Source: Bradysia coprophila | Taxonomy: Eukaryota > Arthropoda > Insecta > Diptera > Sciaridae | Direction of reading: 5' to 3' | NCBI RefSeq assembly: GCF_014529535.1 | Contig: NW_023503501.1 | Location: 4,594,150-4,658,149, forward strand | Length of the DNA: 64,000 nucleotides | Shown: positions 46,934 to 57,743 of the stretch, in pieces | Numbering within the stretch: position 1 is the stretch's first letter | How the letters are laid out: the number at the start of each line of letters is the position of its first letter | The notes under the pieces: generated by a model | Database searches by the model: none | What the model was told of the DNA's origin: nothing | Seen by the model: the letters and a program-made list of their open reading frames with translations, nothing else | Translations under genes and position numbers: made by a program

Positions 46934-47503
46934 TTACAGAGCCGTTGTAGATTTATTGATAATACCGCAAATGGCTGACTTATTTGGACTTTTTAAAGCG
47001 TTGTCTCGGGATATATCAATTTTATGTTTCAAATAACAAGTTCCGCCTCCATTAAGCGACCAAGTGAAGTGCGTACATCGTTCATTAGCCGAACATATCC
47101 GTTGACACTCTTCTCTTACTGATGGAGCATTTTCAAAATCATCTATTGTCGGAAAATCACAGCGCACTGCCCAACTACTATCATCATTCCAGTTAACAGT
47201 CACTGCTTCAATTCCACACACAGCTGACTCAACTGAGCTTACTCTCGCATCGTCTTTGGTCACGTATGGATCATGTTTTAAGTAGCACGTTCCACTGCCA
47301 CTCCACAACGACCATACATAGTGTGTACATCCATACGTTCTAGCACATATATCCGGACAATTGTGGAAATCGGTAAGTACAGATTTAAAGTCGTCCCTTG
47401 CGGAGAAATCACATTTCTTAGCCGAATTTCCATTCCAAATAATCTTCTCTGTCGACACAACGGCTATTGTAATGACAAGCACACAATTTTGCACAACGAA
47501 CAT
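46934..47503 (-). CDS. secreted protein with two Apple/PAN-like domains
   Basis: Single-exon, 189 aa, with a signal peptide (MFVVQNCVLVITIAVVSTEK). Two similar ~80-residue repeats follow, each with the cysteine pattern C-D-F...C...C...C-THxxWSL...GTCYLKH...ESAVCG: first KKCDFSARDDFKSV to AVCGIE, second VRCDFPTIDDFENA to AICGII. This matches Apple/PAN domains, which bind proteins or carbohydrates in extracellular fluids. No protease or other catalytic domain is attached. A TATA-like stretch lies about 85 bp upstream (47583-47593). A lectin-like haemolymph or salivary role is possible; not established. Confidence 0.8.
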   Translation of the reverse strand: MFVVQNCVLVITIAVVSTEKIIWNGNSAKKCDFSARDDFKSVLTDFHNCPDICARTYGCTHYVWSLWSGSGTCYLKHDPYVTKDDARVSSVESAVCGIEAVTVNWNDDSSWAVRCDFPTIDDFENAPSVREECQRICSANERCTHFTWSLNGGGTCYLKHKIDISRDNALKSPNKSAICGIINKSTTAL

Positions 47504-48899
47504 TTTAGAAAATATTGTTTTTAATAACTGAACTGCAATTAGAACGATTGCAATCGAATAATAAAACGAACAGAAACAGACTAGTATATATAATCGAAAA
47601 CATTTCTCATTCCTTATCGAAGGTCTTGAACTTTACACAATGTGTAATACACATGTTTGCATGAAGAAGTCGATTTAACTTTCGGAAAAAACACGGTTGA
47701 GATGTTAGAAAATTGTTGCGATAAACCTAGTGTACCCAGTGTACTTACCTATTGAGTGGTATGCGAACTTTGAAAAATAAATAAATTTTTGTTCTTGTCA
47801 TTTTGGCCACCAGTCACCCATTTTTCCGGTCGCTTGTCTTTTTTCTTGGGCGTCACGGACACTATCCCAAAGAATCCATATGGAAAACTTTTCCAAGAAA
47901 AGGCGGCACAACACCTAATACATATTGAAGCGAAAATATGCCTATTATAGTGCAAAACGTAAATCTCCTGGCTTAAAATCGAACGAAAGTATAGAATAGG
48001 TATGGTCAAATGTCGTCTGGAGCACATAAAGGTTTAGTCTTCGACGAGATTTTAGGCAATTTAATTCAAAACACTTGTTGAAAATCGCCATCCACAGAAA
48101 AAACACAGGTAGATATAGTTGGCGCGTTAATGCCATGATTCGATTATATATGACACTAACCCCCACTGCAAACGTCGAGGAATTTTTTTGAAAGTGGTTT
48201 TGGCTTTCACTGGAAAATGCGATCGATTTCGATAGGATGCTTTTCAGAAGAATCGCTATATAAAATTTCTAGGCTAGAAATGTAATAGAGGTATCCAAAA
48301 ATCCTTCAAATGTAATAGATTTTAGTATAATTCTATTACATTTCGTCATAAAATTACTAATGTCAGCGCTTTATTTTTTTGTGAGCCAACTTCACAGCTT
48401 CAACAACATTTCAACTTCAATTTTCATGGATATTTCACCAGAGTGAAGTTATATCACCTGAAAATAGATCGCTAATAATGAAGTGCTGAAAAAATTGTAG
48501 GGCGTTTGCAGTTCAACTGAGATTTTCTATAGGCTCAGACGCTTTTTAAATCAAATTTTTTTAAATTTTGTTTCTCTCAAGTCAATTTATTTAACGACAA
48601 ACAACAGATGATGCACAAAATAAATGCTTTTTTTACGATACCTGCTAAGAATTACTAACAAACTCCCACAATCCTTATGAGTAGAAGTCAGTCCAAACCC
48701 AGATTTTGACACAGATAAATTTCGATACACTTACAAAGAGCACATAAGAATGCCAGCTATTTATGAAAAAAGTCACCACGAATTTTATCTAGCTGTGTAT
48801 TACAGATCTACTCCTTGCACCATTAGCCCCTAGTACTTTCGGTGTGGCGTGTTTTTTAATGAATTCATTCTGTCAATTCTTACAACAAAATAAAGATCG

Positions 48900-49200
48900 G
48901 AACACATCAGGTGGACCTGAAACCTGAAGTCCATGATATCTGAATCTGATTGAAATTGAATCTGAACTAAAAGTTTTTACCTGAACTAAATTTACCTGAA
49001 ATTTGAGAATCAGTGAAAGTTCAGGTAATTCAAGTAAGATTTGAGTTATACCTGAAAAAATCCCAGATATACCTGAAATCTGACCTAATTTACCTGAAAT
49101 TCTACTAATTTTAAGATTTCAGGTAAATTCAGTCTGGTTAGTTCAGATTCAATTATTCTCGAGACGACCTGAAATTCAGGTTCAGAACAATGGATACATG
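48900..49200. repeat. foldback built of ACCTGAA-type motifs
   Basis: Many copies of acctgaa occur in the left half and of ttcaggt in the right half. Longer arms such as attgaatctgaactaa (about 48957) and ttagttcagattcaat (about 49138) pair in inverted orientation. A low-complexity palindrome; non-coding. Confidence 0.6.
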
Positions 49201-49284
49201 ACCTGTTCTAAGTCAAAACTGCACGATTCAATGTTCAACAAATTAGTCGGAACCTTTCAAGAAGGTCTGGGAACTTCCCCGAGG

Positions 49285-49550
49285 GAAGTCAGGGCCTATT
49301 TTTGGGAGATTAAATTTCCAAAAATTCTCAAATTTTTCCATCACTTTTCTTCATTTCATCTAAAAACACAACAGACTGCATCGTAAATGTTGTTTTTACT
49401 GCCTTTTTAGTTGTTTATCATGTCTTTGAGCTTAACTGATTACTTCGGAATGAGATCTAACAGAAAACAAAATTTGGAAATTTTAAGAATTTTTGTGAAA
49501 TTTGTGAAATTTTTGGAAATTAAATTCCTTAAAATAGGCCCTGGGAAGTA
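49285..49550. repeat. inverted repeat (AGGGCCTATTTT arms)
   Basis: agggcctatttttgggagat with ttaaatttccaaaaatt (49291-49327) recurs inverted as aattaaattccttaaaatag with gccctgggaag (49518-49547). The central part is AT-rich. Probably a short foldback element. Confidence 0.6.
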
Positions 49551-49712
49551 CTGACAATATTTTTTACCAATAATACGCAATGACAGAAGGTATAGCCAGT
49601 CACCCATCAGATCGATTGGTGCACAAAAAAAAAGAACTTTAAAATTACAAATGAAAAAATGTTTTGCTACTAAAGCCATCAAATACTTTAAATTCTAGAA
49701 GCTTAGTCCAAT

Positions 49713-51404
49713 CTAAACTGAAACTTTTTTTAGTAAATGTCGCTTTACCTTGGTCCACATAATTTCAATCATCAGTACAATTGTGCTCACTATCCAACCA
49801 TAAACAATGAACACTGGAAAATCGAATTCAACACTCGCCTGTTTATTTTCTAGTCTCTTGTGGTGGAAACTTCGAACAGTTTTCTCCATTGTAACAAAAT
49901 CTTCTTTTATCCATCGATGAAGCAATCCTGAACTGTGCATCCAGTGAATGATTTCGTTTAATTTGTCTAAGAATAGAACCGTTTCTGATACAGGATACAT
50001 GCAAAGTGAAGTTGCAACTACTATTCCAGTATCGTAATAGCCTCTTATGTTCATCCGTCGTTGAACTCTTAACATCATATCAAAATCACGATCATTCATT
50101 ACGACCGATGTCGCATCACTTAAATTTAAAGTTAGAATTCTGAAATGGAGCGGATTAGTTACAATAATTTTGTCGTCCCAATCTTCTTGAGTTGATCGAT
50201 AATTTACTGTTTCTAGAACTGGTACGAACAATTGAGGTGGAGTTGCAATAGTTAACGGTGAATTGTAAATATCAGCAACTGTTCTAAGTTGCGGTTTTAG
50301 AACTGGTTTTGTCAGATAGCTTTGCATATCCGAAAGGTATCCATTAGCAACAACAAATCCTGCGAATGTAAGCGGTACAACTAGAAACATCTCAGCACGA
50401 GAAAGTCGCTCATATCTTATGTAACTGTTATCGTTGATCAGAAGGTTGAAAACATCCATCAAACTTTGAAAGAACAACATTTTCTTCTGATGGACAAAAC
50501 GGCAGACACATAACGTTAATACGATTACGGCTATTGCACCCGCACTATATGCGAAAAATTCGTTCGACGTTAACGTTCGAAAATAGGCGTAGAAGCCGGA
50601 ATATGGTTCTGCTTCCGGAACAACAATATTTTCGTGGGTAAATGTAAGCGGATACGTAAGAAATATAGATTTTTTTGTTGTGATCGAACCGAGTCTAGGA
50701 ACGATGTCAATTCCACTCTGGAAACAATCTGGGAGAGTTTTACATGTTTTGTTTTCTATGGCAAAGGTTGCATTCATTAGTTTAAATACTTCGCGCCAAA
50801 ATCGCCTGTTCATGTCACTAAAAAATGTGGTCAATTGGAATTTGTGCTGATGATAGTTGGAGTCTAGGCTTGGAAAAATCTCCTTGCACATATTCCTAGT
50901 CGTCACGTTCACAACTTCGAAATTCCCAAAAGAATGGAAAGTGAAAATGTTTAATGAACGCTTAATAGGTGAGTAAACCGAAGCGAATACATTACCAACC
51001 GACTGTCGTTTGAACCACAAAAAGTGGTTTCTTATATCGTCCATCGAAGTGATTGCTTGGAAGAATATTCCAATTTTCATATTTGTGTCGAGACGTTGAG
51101 TACTCTTAATCTGTTTCAGTAAACTCAAGTTCTTGTCCGACGATGAACTCTCCGGAACAACGACCATTAAAGTATTTTTACTTCGTTTGTCATGAAGACT
51201 TTCGAGTCCTGATACACTTCTATTAGCACTATCGAAAATGAATAGACTTCTGGGATTTCCATTCCTCACAAAATGATCCAACACTGCTGATGAGTCTGCC
51301 AAAAAGATATTATTGTCAAAATCGAAGCAGTTGTTTAGCTCATAGATAAGTCTGGCCTCTTCAGATAGAAGGGTCAGCAAGCTGAGAACTACTTGAATTT
51401 CCAT
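49713..51404 (-). CDS. divergent ionotropic receptor A, intronless
   Basis: Ligand-gated cation channel of the insect-expanded divergent IR class, usually gustatory in flies. One open frame; the ATG at 51404 matches the MEIQ start of the two paralogs and gives 563 aa (an in-frame ATG at 51431 would add nine residues). Layout: short N-terminal domain, S1 with the phrase IDIVPRLGSIT, M1 near FFAYSAGAIAVIVLTLCVCR, pore and M3 region VFNLLINDNSYIRYERLSRAE then FAGFVVANGYLSDMQSYLT, S2 with SPLTIATPPQL and GYYDTGIVVATSLCMYPVSE, and M4 GWIVSTIVLMIEIMW. Canonical glutamate-contact residues are not evident, as usual for this class. It is the most diverged of three copies here. Confidence 0.9.
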   Translation of the reverse strand: MEIQVVLSLLTLLSEEARLIYELNNCFDFDNNIFLADSSAVLDHFVRNGNPRSLFIFDSANRSVSGLESLHDKRSKNTLMVVVPESSSSDKNLSLLKQIKSTQRLDTNMKIGIFFQAITSMDDIRNHFLWFKRQSVGNVFASVYSPIKRSLNIFTFHSFGNFEVVNVTTRNMCKEIFPSLDSNYHQHKFQLTTFFSDMNRRFWREVFKLMNATFAIENKTCKTLPDCFQSGIDIVPRLGSITTKKSIFLTYPLTFTHENIVVPEAEPYSGFYAYFRTLTSNEFFAYSAGAIAVIVLTLCVCRFVHQKKMLFFQSLMDVFNLLINDNSYIRYERLSRAEMFLVVPLTFAGFVVANGYLSDMQSYLTKPVLKPQLRTVADIYNSPLTIATPPQLFVPVLETVNYRSTQEDWDDKIIVTNPLHFRILTLNLSDATSVVMNDRDFDMMLRVQRRMNIRGYYDTGIVVATSLCMYPVSETVLFLDKLNEIIHWMHSSGLLHRWIKEDFVTMEKTVRSFHHKRLENKQASVEFDFPVFIVYGWIVSTIVLMIEIMWTKVKRHLLKKVSV

Positions 51405-51984
51405 CGCTTGAATTGAAGTTTTTCTTATCATTTACTCACATTTCCGAATTGAATTTGTAAAAAAAATTGAAATCAATCGAACAATAATTTGTATTTCTCT
51501 GCAATTAGTGGTCAATAATTATGGTAAATAGTCATTTCCACACGAGCTATGTAGCTGCACTTAAATTACAATCTAAATTTGTTTCAGTATTTTTGACCTT
51601 AACCTCGCCTAATATGTCTTATTATATTTCGCCGCTGTTTTCAGTGTAGTTCACACTGCTATTTATTTTATCACGGATGTCAAAATTACTTAACTAGAAG
51701 TATAATTCCAACATTACACTTCAGGTCCATGTTGTTGTCTCGTTTTCGTTTATGTGATAAAATAGAGTACACACTTGTCACTATCAGTCTCGACAAGCCT
51801 CGACTTCTTCGTGACAAGTGGGTAATATATATTATCAGTATCAGTACTTGCAGCAATTTATCAACAAACAGCAAATGGTGCCCAAATCAAGGATTATTTT
51901 TCGAGCATAAATCAAGGATTATTTTTCGATGTGCCTTAGTCCCTTGCTTAGTCTCTAAAATTGAAAGCATGAATTCCGAGACTG

Positions 51985-52130
51985 AGTGGTTCCATTGAAA
52001 TAATTTTATCGTCGCACTATTTTTTAGTTGATCGATAAGTTATTGTGTCAACAAGTTTATCTAATAAATGTGGTGGAGTTGCAACAATAGTTTTCTCACA
52101 ATGTCGACAAGATCTTGTATCGCTGGTAAA
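51985..52130 (-). pseudogene. IR gene fragment
   Basis: The stretch ttagttgatcgataagttat...caacaagttt...tggtggagttgcaac matches the S2-coding part of IR B around 53217-53275, with point changes and loss of the flanking gene. Only about 45 codons remain, so this is a decayed copy. Confidence 0.65.
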
Positions 52131-52217
52131 TATTTAAATTTAATCTTACTTGACTAAACGCAATCTCTTGGATGGACATTATTCTAATCACATGTTTATG
52201 CTTTCCTCCGATTTACA

Positions 52218-52694
52218 TCAAGGCTGTATACTTTGGGGCTGTATACTTTGGGGAGGTCACGCAGATACAGATACGCGGGTTACACACCACAGTTGATGAT
52301 AAAATCAAAGTATATAAACACTGAAGCTAGCGCAGTCCATCAGGGAATAGCAAGAAATACGGATCCCGACTTTAAGGTGAATTTCACTAGAAATGAGTTC
52401 GTTTGAGGTGGCACCATGCAAATCCGTATGTGCTCCGGCTTGTATGGACTGGCCATACCTACTTATCTACTTTCATAGCGGATTCACATGTTTTTGCGGA
52501 TCTGCGCTACCTTCAGTGTTTATATACTTTGGATAAAATGGCCGATTTCATACAAAAATTCACCTCGTCTGATGATTCTCGTCGTCTTGATGATGTGGTG
52601 AATTTTTTATATGTAAAATCATCAGAAGTGGTGTGTTCCCTCGTATCTAATAAAATGGCGGTCTGCGTGACCTCCTCAAAGTATACAGCCTTGA
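52218..52694. mobile_element. TIR element between IR genes
   Basis: The left end tcaaggctgtatactttggg (with its core doubled) and gaggtcacgcaga recur inverted at the right end (tctgcgtgacctcctcaaag, tatacagccttga). About 477 bp, with no transposase frame; a non-autonomous DNA transposon is likely. Confidence 0.7.
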
Positions 52695-52714
52695 TTTAAA
52701 TATATTTTATTCAA

Positions 52715-54436
52715 TTATTGACCATGATGACAATCAAATCCAATTAATTTTTGAGTTAAGACTAAATAGCGTTGCTTTGCCCAAGTCCACATAATTTCAA
52801 TTATCAGTACAATTGTACTGACAATCCAACCATAAACAATGAAGAATGGAAATTCGAATTCATCACTAGCCGCTTTATTTTCTAGTCTATTGCGGTGCAT
52901 AATTAGAACGTTTTTCTCTAATGAAACATAATCTTTCTCTAGCCATAAGCGAAACAATCCTGCGCTGTGCATCCAGTGAATAATTTCGTTTATTTTATCT
53001 AGGAACAGAACCCGTTCTGATACTGGAAACATGCAAAGTGAACTAGCCACAGTTACCCCAGTATCGTAATAACCTCTTATATTCAATCGTCGTTGAACAC
53101 GTAGCATCGTATCGAAATAGAGATCATTCATCACGAACGACATTGCAGTAAAATTGAAAGTTTTATATGAGAAACTGAGTAGATCAATTGTTACAAGTCG
53201 GTTGCCCCAGTCTTTCTTAGTTGATCGATAAGTTACTGTTTCAACAAGTTTTTCTAACAATTGTGGTGGAGTTGAAATAGTCAACGGTGAATTGTAAATA
53301 TCATCAATAGTATTAATTTGGTGCTGTAGAGTCGGTTTTGTCACATAACTTTGCATATCCGAAAGGTATCCATTAACGACAATGAATCCTGCGAATGTTA
53401 GAGGTCCAATAAGAAACATTTCAGCACGAGAAAGGTGTCGATAATTTATGTAACTGTTGTCATTGATCAGGAGGTTGAAAACATCCATCCAACTTTGTAA
53501 AAATAAAATTTTTCTCTGTTTTATGTAACGACAGGCGCACAATACTACTACGGTTGCAGCTGTTCCACCTGCACAATATGCGAAAAATTCGTTCGTCGTT
53601 AACTGCAGAAGGTGAGCGTAGAAGCCGGAATGTGGTTCTGCTTCCGGAACAACAATAGTTTCGTGGGTAAACGCGAGCGGATACGTTAGAAGTGCAGATG
53701 TTTTTTTTGTGATCGATCCGAGTCTAGGAATGATGTCAATTCCATTCTGGAAAAACTCTTGGAGGGTTTTAAATTTCTTGTTTGTTATTGAAAACGTGGC
53801 ATTCATTAGTTGAAAAACTGAGAACCAGACTTGTCTGTTCATGTCACTTAAAAATTCGGACAGTCGGAGTTTGTGTTGATGATAATTGGAGTCTAGGCTC
53901 GGAAATAGATCCTCGCATTTACTTCTTATTGAAACGTTTAACACCTTGAATTTTCCAAACGAATGAAAAGTAAAAATATTCAACAAACGTCTGGAATGTG
54001 GGTATGTCGCTGCAAATACATTTACAACCAACTGATCTCTGAACCACAGAAAATGACTCCGTACATCGTTCATTGAAGGGATATTTTGAAAGAATACTCC
54101 AATCTTCATATTTGTACTGAGACGTTGAATATTCCTGATTTGCTTCAGTAAACTCAGGTTCTTGTCGAACGTCGAACTCTCCAGAAAAACGACCATAAAA
54201 GTATTTTTACTTTGTACCACCTGAAGACTTTCCAGTCCAGTGACACTTCCATTTGAACTCTCGAAGATAAATAGACTTCTAGGCTGATTTCCACGCCTCA
54301 CACAACGATCAATATCTGCTGATGAGCTCACTATGAAGACATTGTGATCAAACTTCAAGCAGTTGTTTAAATCATCTATGAGTCTGGCCTCTTCAGAAAT
54401 AAGAGTCAGCAAGCTGAGTACTATTTGAATTTCCAT
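52715..54436 (-). CDS. divergent ionotropic receptor B, intronless
   Basis: Single open frame of 573 aa starting MEIQIVLSLLTLISEEARL, same architecture as IR A. M1 is near FFAYCAGGTAATVVVLCACR, the pore segment MDVFNLLINDNSYINYRHLS, M3 FAGFIVVNGYLSDMQSYVT, S2 ends GYYDTGVTVASSLCMFPVSE, and M4 GWIVSTIVLIIEIMW. It is a recent duplicate of IR C (57744), nearly identical over most of its length. Its C-terminus differs: after KQRY it runs on for 16 residues (LVLTQKLIGFDCHHGQ) where IR C stops after FA, because the duplication boundary falls here. A ligand-gated chemoreceptor role is inferred from family. Confidence 0.92.
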   Translation of the reverse strand: MEIQIVLSLLTLISEEARLIDDLNNCLKFDHNVFIVSSSADIDRCVRRGNQPRSLFIFESSNGSVTGLESLQVVQSKNTFMVVFLESSTFDKNLSLLKQIRNIQRLSTNMKIGVFFQNIPSMNDVRSHFLWFRDQLVVNVFAATYPHSRRLLNIFTFHSFGKFKVLNVSIRSKCEDLFPSLDSNYHQHKLRLSEFLSDMNRQVWFSVFQLMNATFSITNKKFKTLQEFFQNGIDIIPRLGSITKKTSALLTYPLAFTHETIVVPEAEPHSGFYAHLLQLTTNEFFAYCAGGTAATVVVLCACRYIKQRKILFLQSWMDVFNLLINDNSYINYRHLSRAEMFLIGPLTFAGFIVVNGYLSDMQSYVTKPTLQHQINTIDDIYNSPLTISTPPQLLEKLVETVTYRSTKKDWGNRLVTIDLLSFSYKTFNFTAMSFVMNDLYFDTMLRVQRRLNIRGYYDTGVTVASSLCMFPVSERVLFLDKINEIIHWMHSAGLFRLWLEKDYVSLEKNVLIMHRNRLENKAASDEFEFPFFIVYGWIVSTIVLIIEIMWTWAKQRYLVLTQKLIGFDCHHGQ

Positions 54437-54800
54437 GTTTTTTGAAAGAGACTTTGCTGATCACTAACTCACAATGACTAATCGAGTTTGAAATCGAAAT
54501 CATTTAAGACGGAATTGAATCGAACATTAAATTGACCATTCGTTCGGCACATAATATACATTTCCAATAAAAAATCGGTATTTCGATTAGTGCTGGGGAT
54601 GGTAATTTCCGCGACGCCATAATTCATGTCATGAATAGTTTGTGGTCGATAAAATCTTGATGAGGTGAATGATGCGAGCGATTCAGCCCGAGGGCTATTC
54701 ACATAGGTCCAAGGTAATTTCAATGTCACAAAAGGGGGAAATAATTGATTTTCGGATATTTTGGTTGAACTGAGATTAAATTATAGTCACCGATAAAGAA
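52766..54800. repeat. segmental duplication, copy 1
   Basis: About 2.03 kb containing IR B and the upstream fragment; matches 57752-59716 in the same orientation. One boundary lies at the extreme 3' end of the IR coding sequence, the other just beyond the upstream fragment (ttgattttcggatattttgg). Confidence 0.85.
54478..54790 (-). pseudogene. unrecognised coding-like fragment upstream of IR B
   Basis: A minus-strand open stretch whose translation includes NQLFPPFVTLKLPWTYVN, RFYRPQTIHDMNYG and NTDFLLEMYIMCRTNGQFN. It lies 42 bp before the IR B start codon, in the same orientation. A possible splice acceptor precedes it (near 54775). A near-identical copy precedes IR C. The frame stays open in both copies, but no complete gene is visible. 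I do not recognise it; it may be a truncated 3' exon of another gene carried along by the duplication, or an unannotated exon. Confidence 0.4.
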
Positions 54801-54816
54801 TCAAATAATTTTCGAA

Positions 54817-55297
54817 TCAATAATTGTTTTTAAATTGAAAGTTCTTCAGAAAACATTGCTCTACCTCAGTCCACATCTTTTCAATGAAAAATACAATTTT
54901 ACTGACTGTCCAACCATAAAGTAACCAAAATTGGAAATTTGAACTCGTCACCTGGCCTGTTTTTTTCTGGCCTGTTACGATACGTGCCGAGGAGCAGCTT
55001 TTTCTCAATAATAGTAAAATCTTCATTCAGCCATCAACGAAGCATTCCTGAACTGTGCGTCCAGTGAATAACTTCGTTTAATTTATCGAAGAATTGAACC
55101 GATTCTGATACTGGAAACATGCCAAGTGAGCTTGTCACTACTACCACAGTATCGTCGAAACCTCTTATGTTCAGACAGCGTTGAGCTCGGAATATCATAT
55201 CCAAATACTGATCGTTCATCAAGCCAAGGTAGATATCTGGACGGAGGTAATACCATTCAGACGCGCGGCCTAGCTTATTAGCTAGTTTGTATTTCAC
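54817..55297 (-). pseudogene. decayed IR gene (C-terminal half)
   Basis: Two offset open stretches correspond to the S2-M4 part of the neighbouring IRs. 55297-55034 has MFRAQRCLNIRGFDDTVVVV and FDKLNEVIHWTHSSGMLR, then a stop. 55026-54817 has WLLYGWTVSKIVFFIEKMW in another frame. The first two-thirds of the gene is missing and the remainder is frameshifted, so no functional channel can be made. Confidence 0.85.
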
Positions 55298-57743
55298 AAA
55301 ATATCACAAAACAGATGGCCAAGGTTTTTAAGCAATTTCGTGTTTTTAAAGAAAGCGAGAGAGTTTATATCGAACATATTCATGCCATCGAACATCTGGT
55401 TCCAATATTGGGTCGGCCATTTCGACATTTTATGTAGCGGCTGCATGGATTGACATTTGAAATTTTTTTATTAAAAAAATTGGTGCATTTTCGAGACATT
55501 AAAAATAACTTACAAAAATTGCCTCGACTAATTATCACAATCTATTCCAATCATCGATTCTTGTTCTAAAATAAGCTAACCTCACAAAATCACAAAAATT
55601 CGGCCAGGGATTAGAAATGAAACTCGAAGGAAAATAAATAGTCCTAAGAACTAGCGATAAGCGATTCTAACACGGCAGAGTAAAGTAAACCAGGCAGGAG
55701 CGCTTGATTTGACTAGGGACCAAAATTATCTGGTAGCCTTTGTGTTTTGCGAATAAAAATTTTATTTTTTATGTCAGTGTTCATTTAAGTTCATATTCAT
55801 ATAGTGTATTAGGTCCCTTATTTGACGTTTCAAAAATGAACCGCTCCTACCTGGTTTACTTTACTCTGCCGTGGATTCTAACTAAACGTGAAAGATCATT
55901 CAGAGAAAGTCACTGTCCTGTCATATGGAGCTGCCTAACAAGATTATGGAAGAAATGTTTATAGCTTTGGTATCACCTTTGAACATAACTTAAATTTCAG
56001 AGAAATGATAACAGATGGGATTCGTTCAAACAGGCCTGTGGGGCGGAAGCAATTTGTTGAATGCGGAATCATAATCGTCTTTATCTCCATTCGTAAGATC
56101 GTTTTTATTGGCTGGGGAACTTCCACCAAAAGTCGAAAAATGGTGTTTTTTGTCCGTGATTTACTGCCACTACAGGCTATGGACGTGCATGTGTGTGGGC
56201 TCATTGGATAGGTATTGTCCAGGAGATACGGGGCAAGCACAGATATCGTACATATCCTGTACCGTTGTTCGGAAATAACCAAAATATTGTGTCAATCAAC
56301 GGCGGTACATTTTGATGAAGTTCAAAGTGGATGTATACGTCTTGTGTGCAGCTTACCGATCGATCGCAGTAAAAATTAGTAGTTTTACAGAACACAACCA
56401 TTTATTTATTTAACGACAAACAGCAGATGGTGCATTAAAAAAGGAATATTTGTTGATCAAATCTTAAAAAAATCCAGCAAACTCGGCAAACCTCGGCATA
56501 AAAGTCAATAAAGAAATATCTAACTAAAACGATCGATTCTGAGGAAAACAAGTATACAATTTTTCATATCGAGCATTTGAACTATTTACATTTGCAGAGT
56601 TTATTCTGCAAAAGCTTCGCATAAGTTCGACTAACCAGTACAGATATGCGCGCGTATAAGCTCGATTACACACCATCTTACCTTATAATAATTAGCAAGA
56701 AAATCATGTCTGGTTGTTTTTCATAAATTCCGACAGTTCCTATCCCTGCAATTGTAATAAAAACAGTTCAAATGAAAATCCTCAGAATCGATTATTGCCC
56801 TTTACTTAAAAAAACACCTAAAAGAATGACTGAAATTACAAAATTCAGGACTGATTTTAATAGTCTACGATGAACTAATTAAATAGTTTTTATAACTAAT
56901 AAATGAATAATCATTGTTGGCTCACTAAAAAATACTTAACAACCAATAACCTACAGAATTATTGAATTTTAGAAGAAACCAGAATTCCCGCATAAGCCCA
57001 TAATAGCGACACCTACACCAAAATCAGTCATATTAGACTTCTTCGACACTCAACTGTTGTCTATTAACACGAAAAAATGATTCAAGAACAAAGGACACGA
57101 AGTAGCTGAGTTACAACTTCGAAATTTTAGATTCGTTTGTAAATTTCGTCGTAGAGCGAACTCGCTACAAAAAATCTAACAAAAAGGGTACACGTCACGA
57201 CCGATGCGTATCATGTTTGGTATCGTTACAAAGCTTAAGCTTAGGGCTAAGTAACTGTACATATATTGATTTAAAAAAATTACATTGGAAGTGTTCCAGC
57301 AGTTCTCAAAGTTCGCCGACGGTAGCAAAAGATGGTAAAAAATTTGTGGATAGGGCTTGTAACCCTCTGTCCATATCAACCATCCGAAATTTCCACGGTT
57401 GCTTCCCCTTTCTAAGATATCGCCCATTGAAAATGGTGATTTTTCGACTACTTGGGGCTACAGCTGCCCAACCCGATGTTCCAATGTGAATTTTTTTTAT
57501 AAAAAGTCTTAGAATTAGTCAAAAAAAAAAAAAATGACAGGCCAACAAAAAATTTTCGGGAAAAAAGTTGTTCCACGATATTCTCAGAATTGAACGATGA
57601 TTCATTTGAGCCATACGTCGATCGAATCGCCGTCGGCTTGAATCCCGACTGTTCGAAGTTCTGGCGAATTCACTCTTAATAAATGTAGTTAGGTTGCTAG
57701 TGATAGGGTATTGGTCAATTACTCTTTCATGAGTTCATAAAGC
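55298..57743. other. spacer between IR pseudogene and IR C
   Basis: AT-rich DNA with the hAT-like MITE (55671-55873). The open frames at 55959-56401 and 57176-57489 lack start context, homology and splice signals that I can recognise. A short sequence around 57210 (atcatgtttggtatcgtta) resembles one near 28940, suggesting a dispersed repeat. Confidence 0.55.
55671..55873. mobile_element. hAT-like MITE with perfect 8-bp target duplication
   Basis: 32-bp TIRs, cacggcagagtaaagtaaac onward at 55671, are matched inverted at the right end to 55873 with one mismatch. The element is flanked exactly by GATTCTAA at 55663-55670 and 55874-55881. An 8-bp duplication with short TIRs is the hallmark of hAT-superfamily insertions. 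203 bp, non-coding. Confidence 0.9.

Larger units (their letters stand above)
47504..49712. other. intergenic with foldback repeats
   Basis: Contains a relic of the gtatggtc unit near 47985, a repeat at 48280-48360 shared with 44040-44100, and the two foldback regions at 48900-49200 and 49285-49550. The minus-strand open frames near 47749-48166 overlap repeats and are not supported. Confidence 0.55.
51432..52714. other. spacer between IR genes A and B
   Basis: AT-rich. It holds an IR gene relic (51985-52130) and a TIR element (52218-52694). No intact gene. Confidence 0.6.

Noticed and set aside
47749-48166. Minus-strand frames before the IR array
   Set aside because: They overlap a relic of the gtatggtc repeat and have no signal or domain that I recognise.
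51405-51431. Upstream start codon of IR A
   Set aside because: The two paralogs start at the MEIQ methionine; the extra nine residues have no counterpart, so the downstream ATG at 51404 was used.
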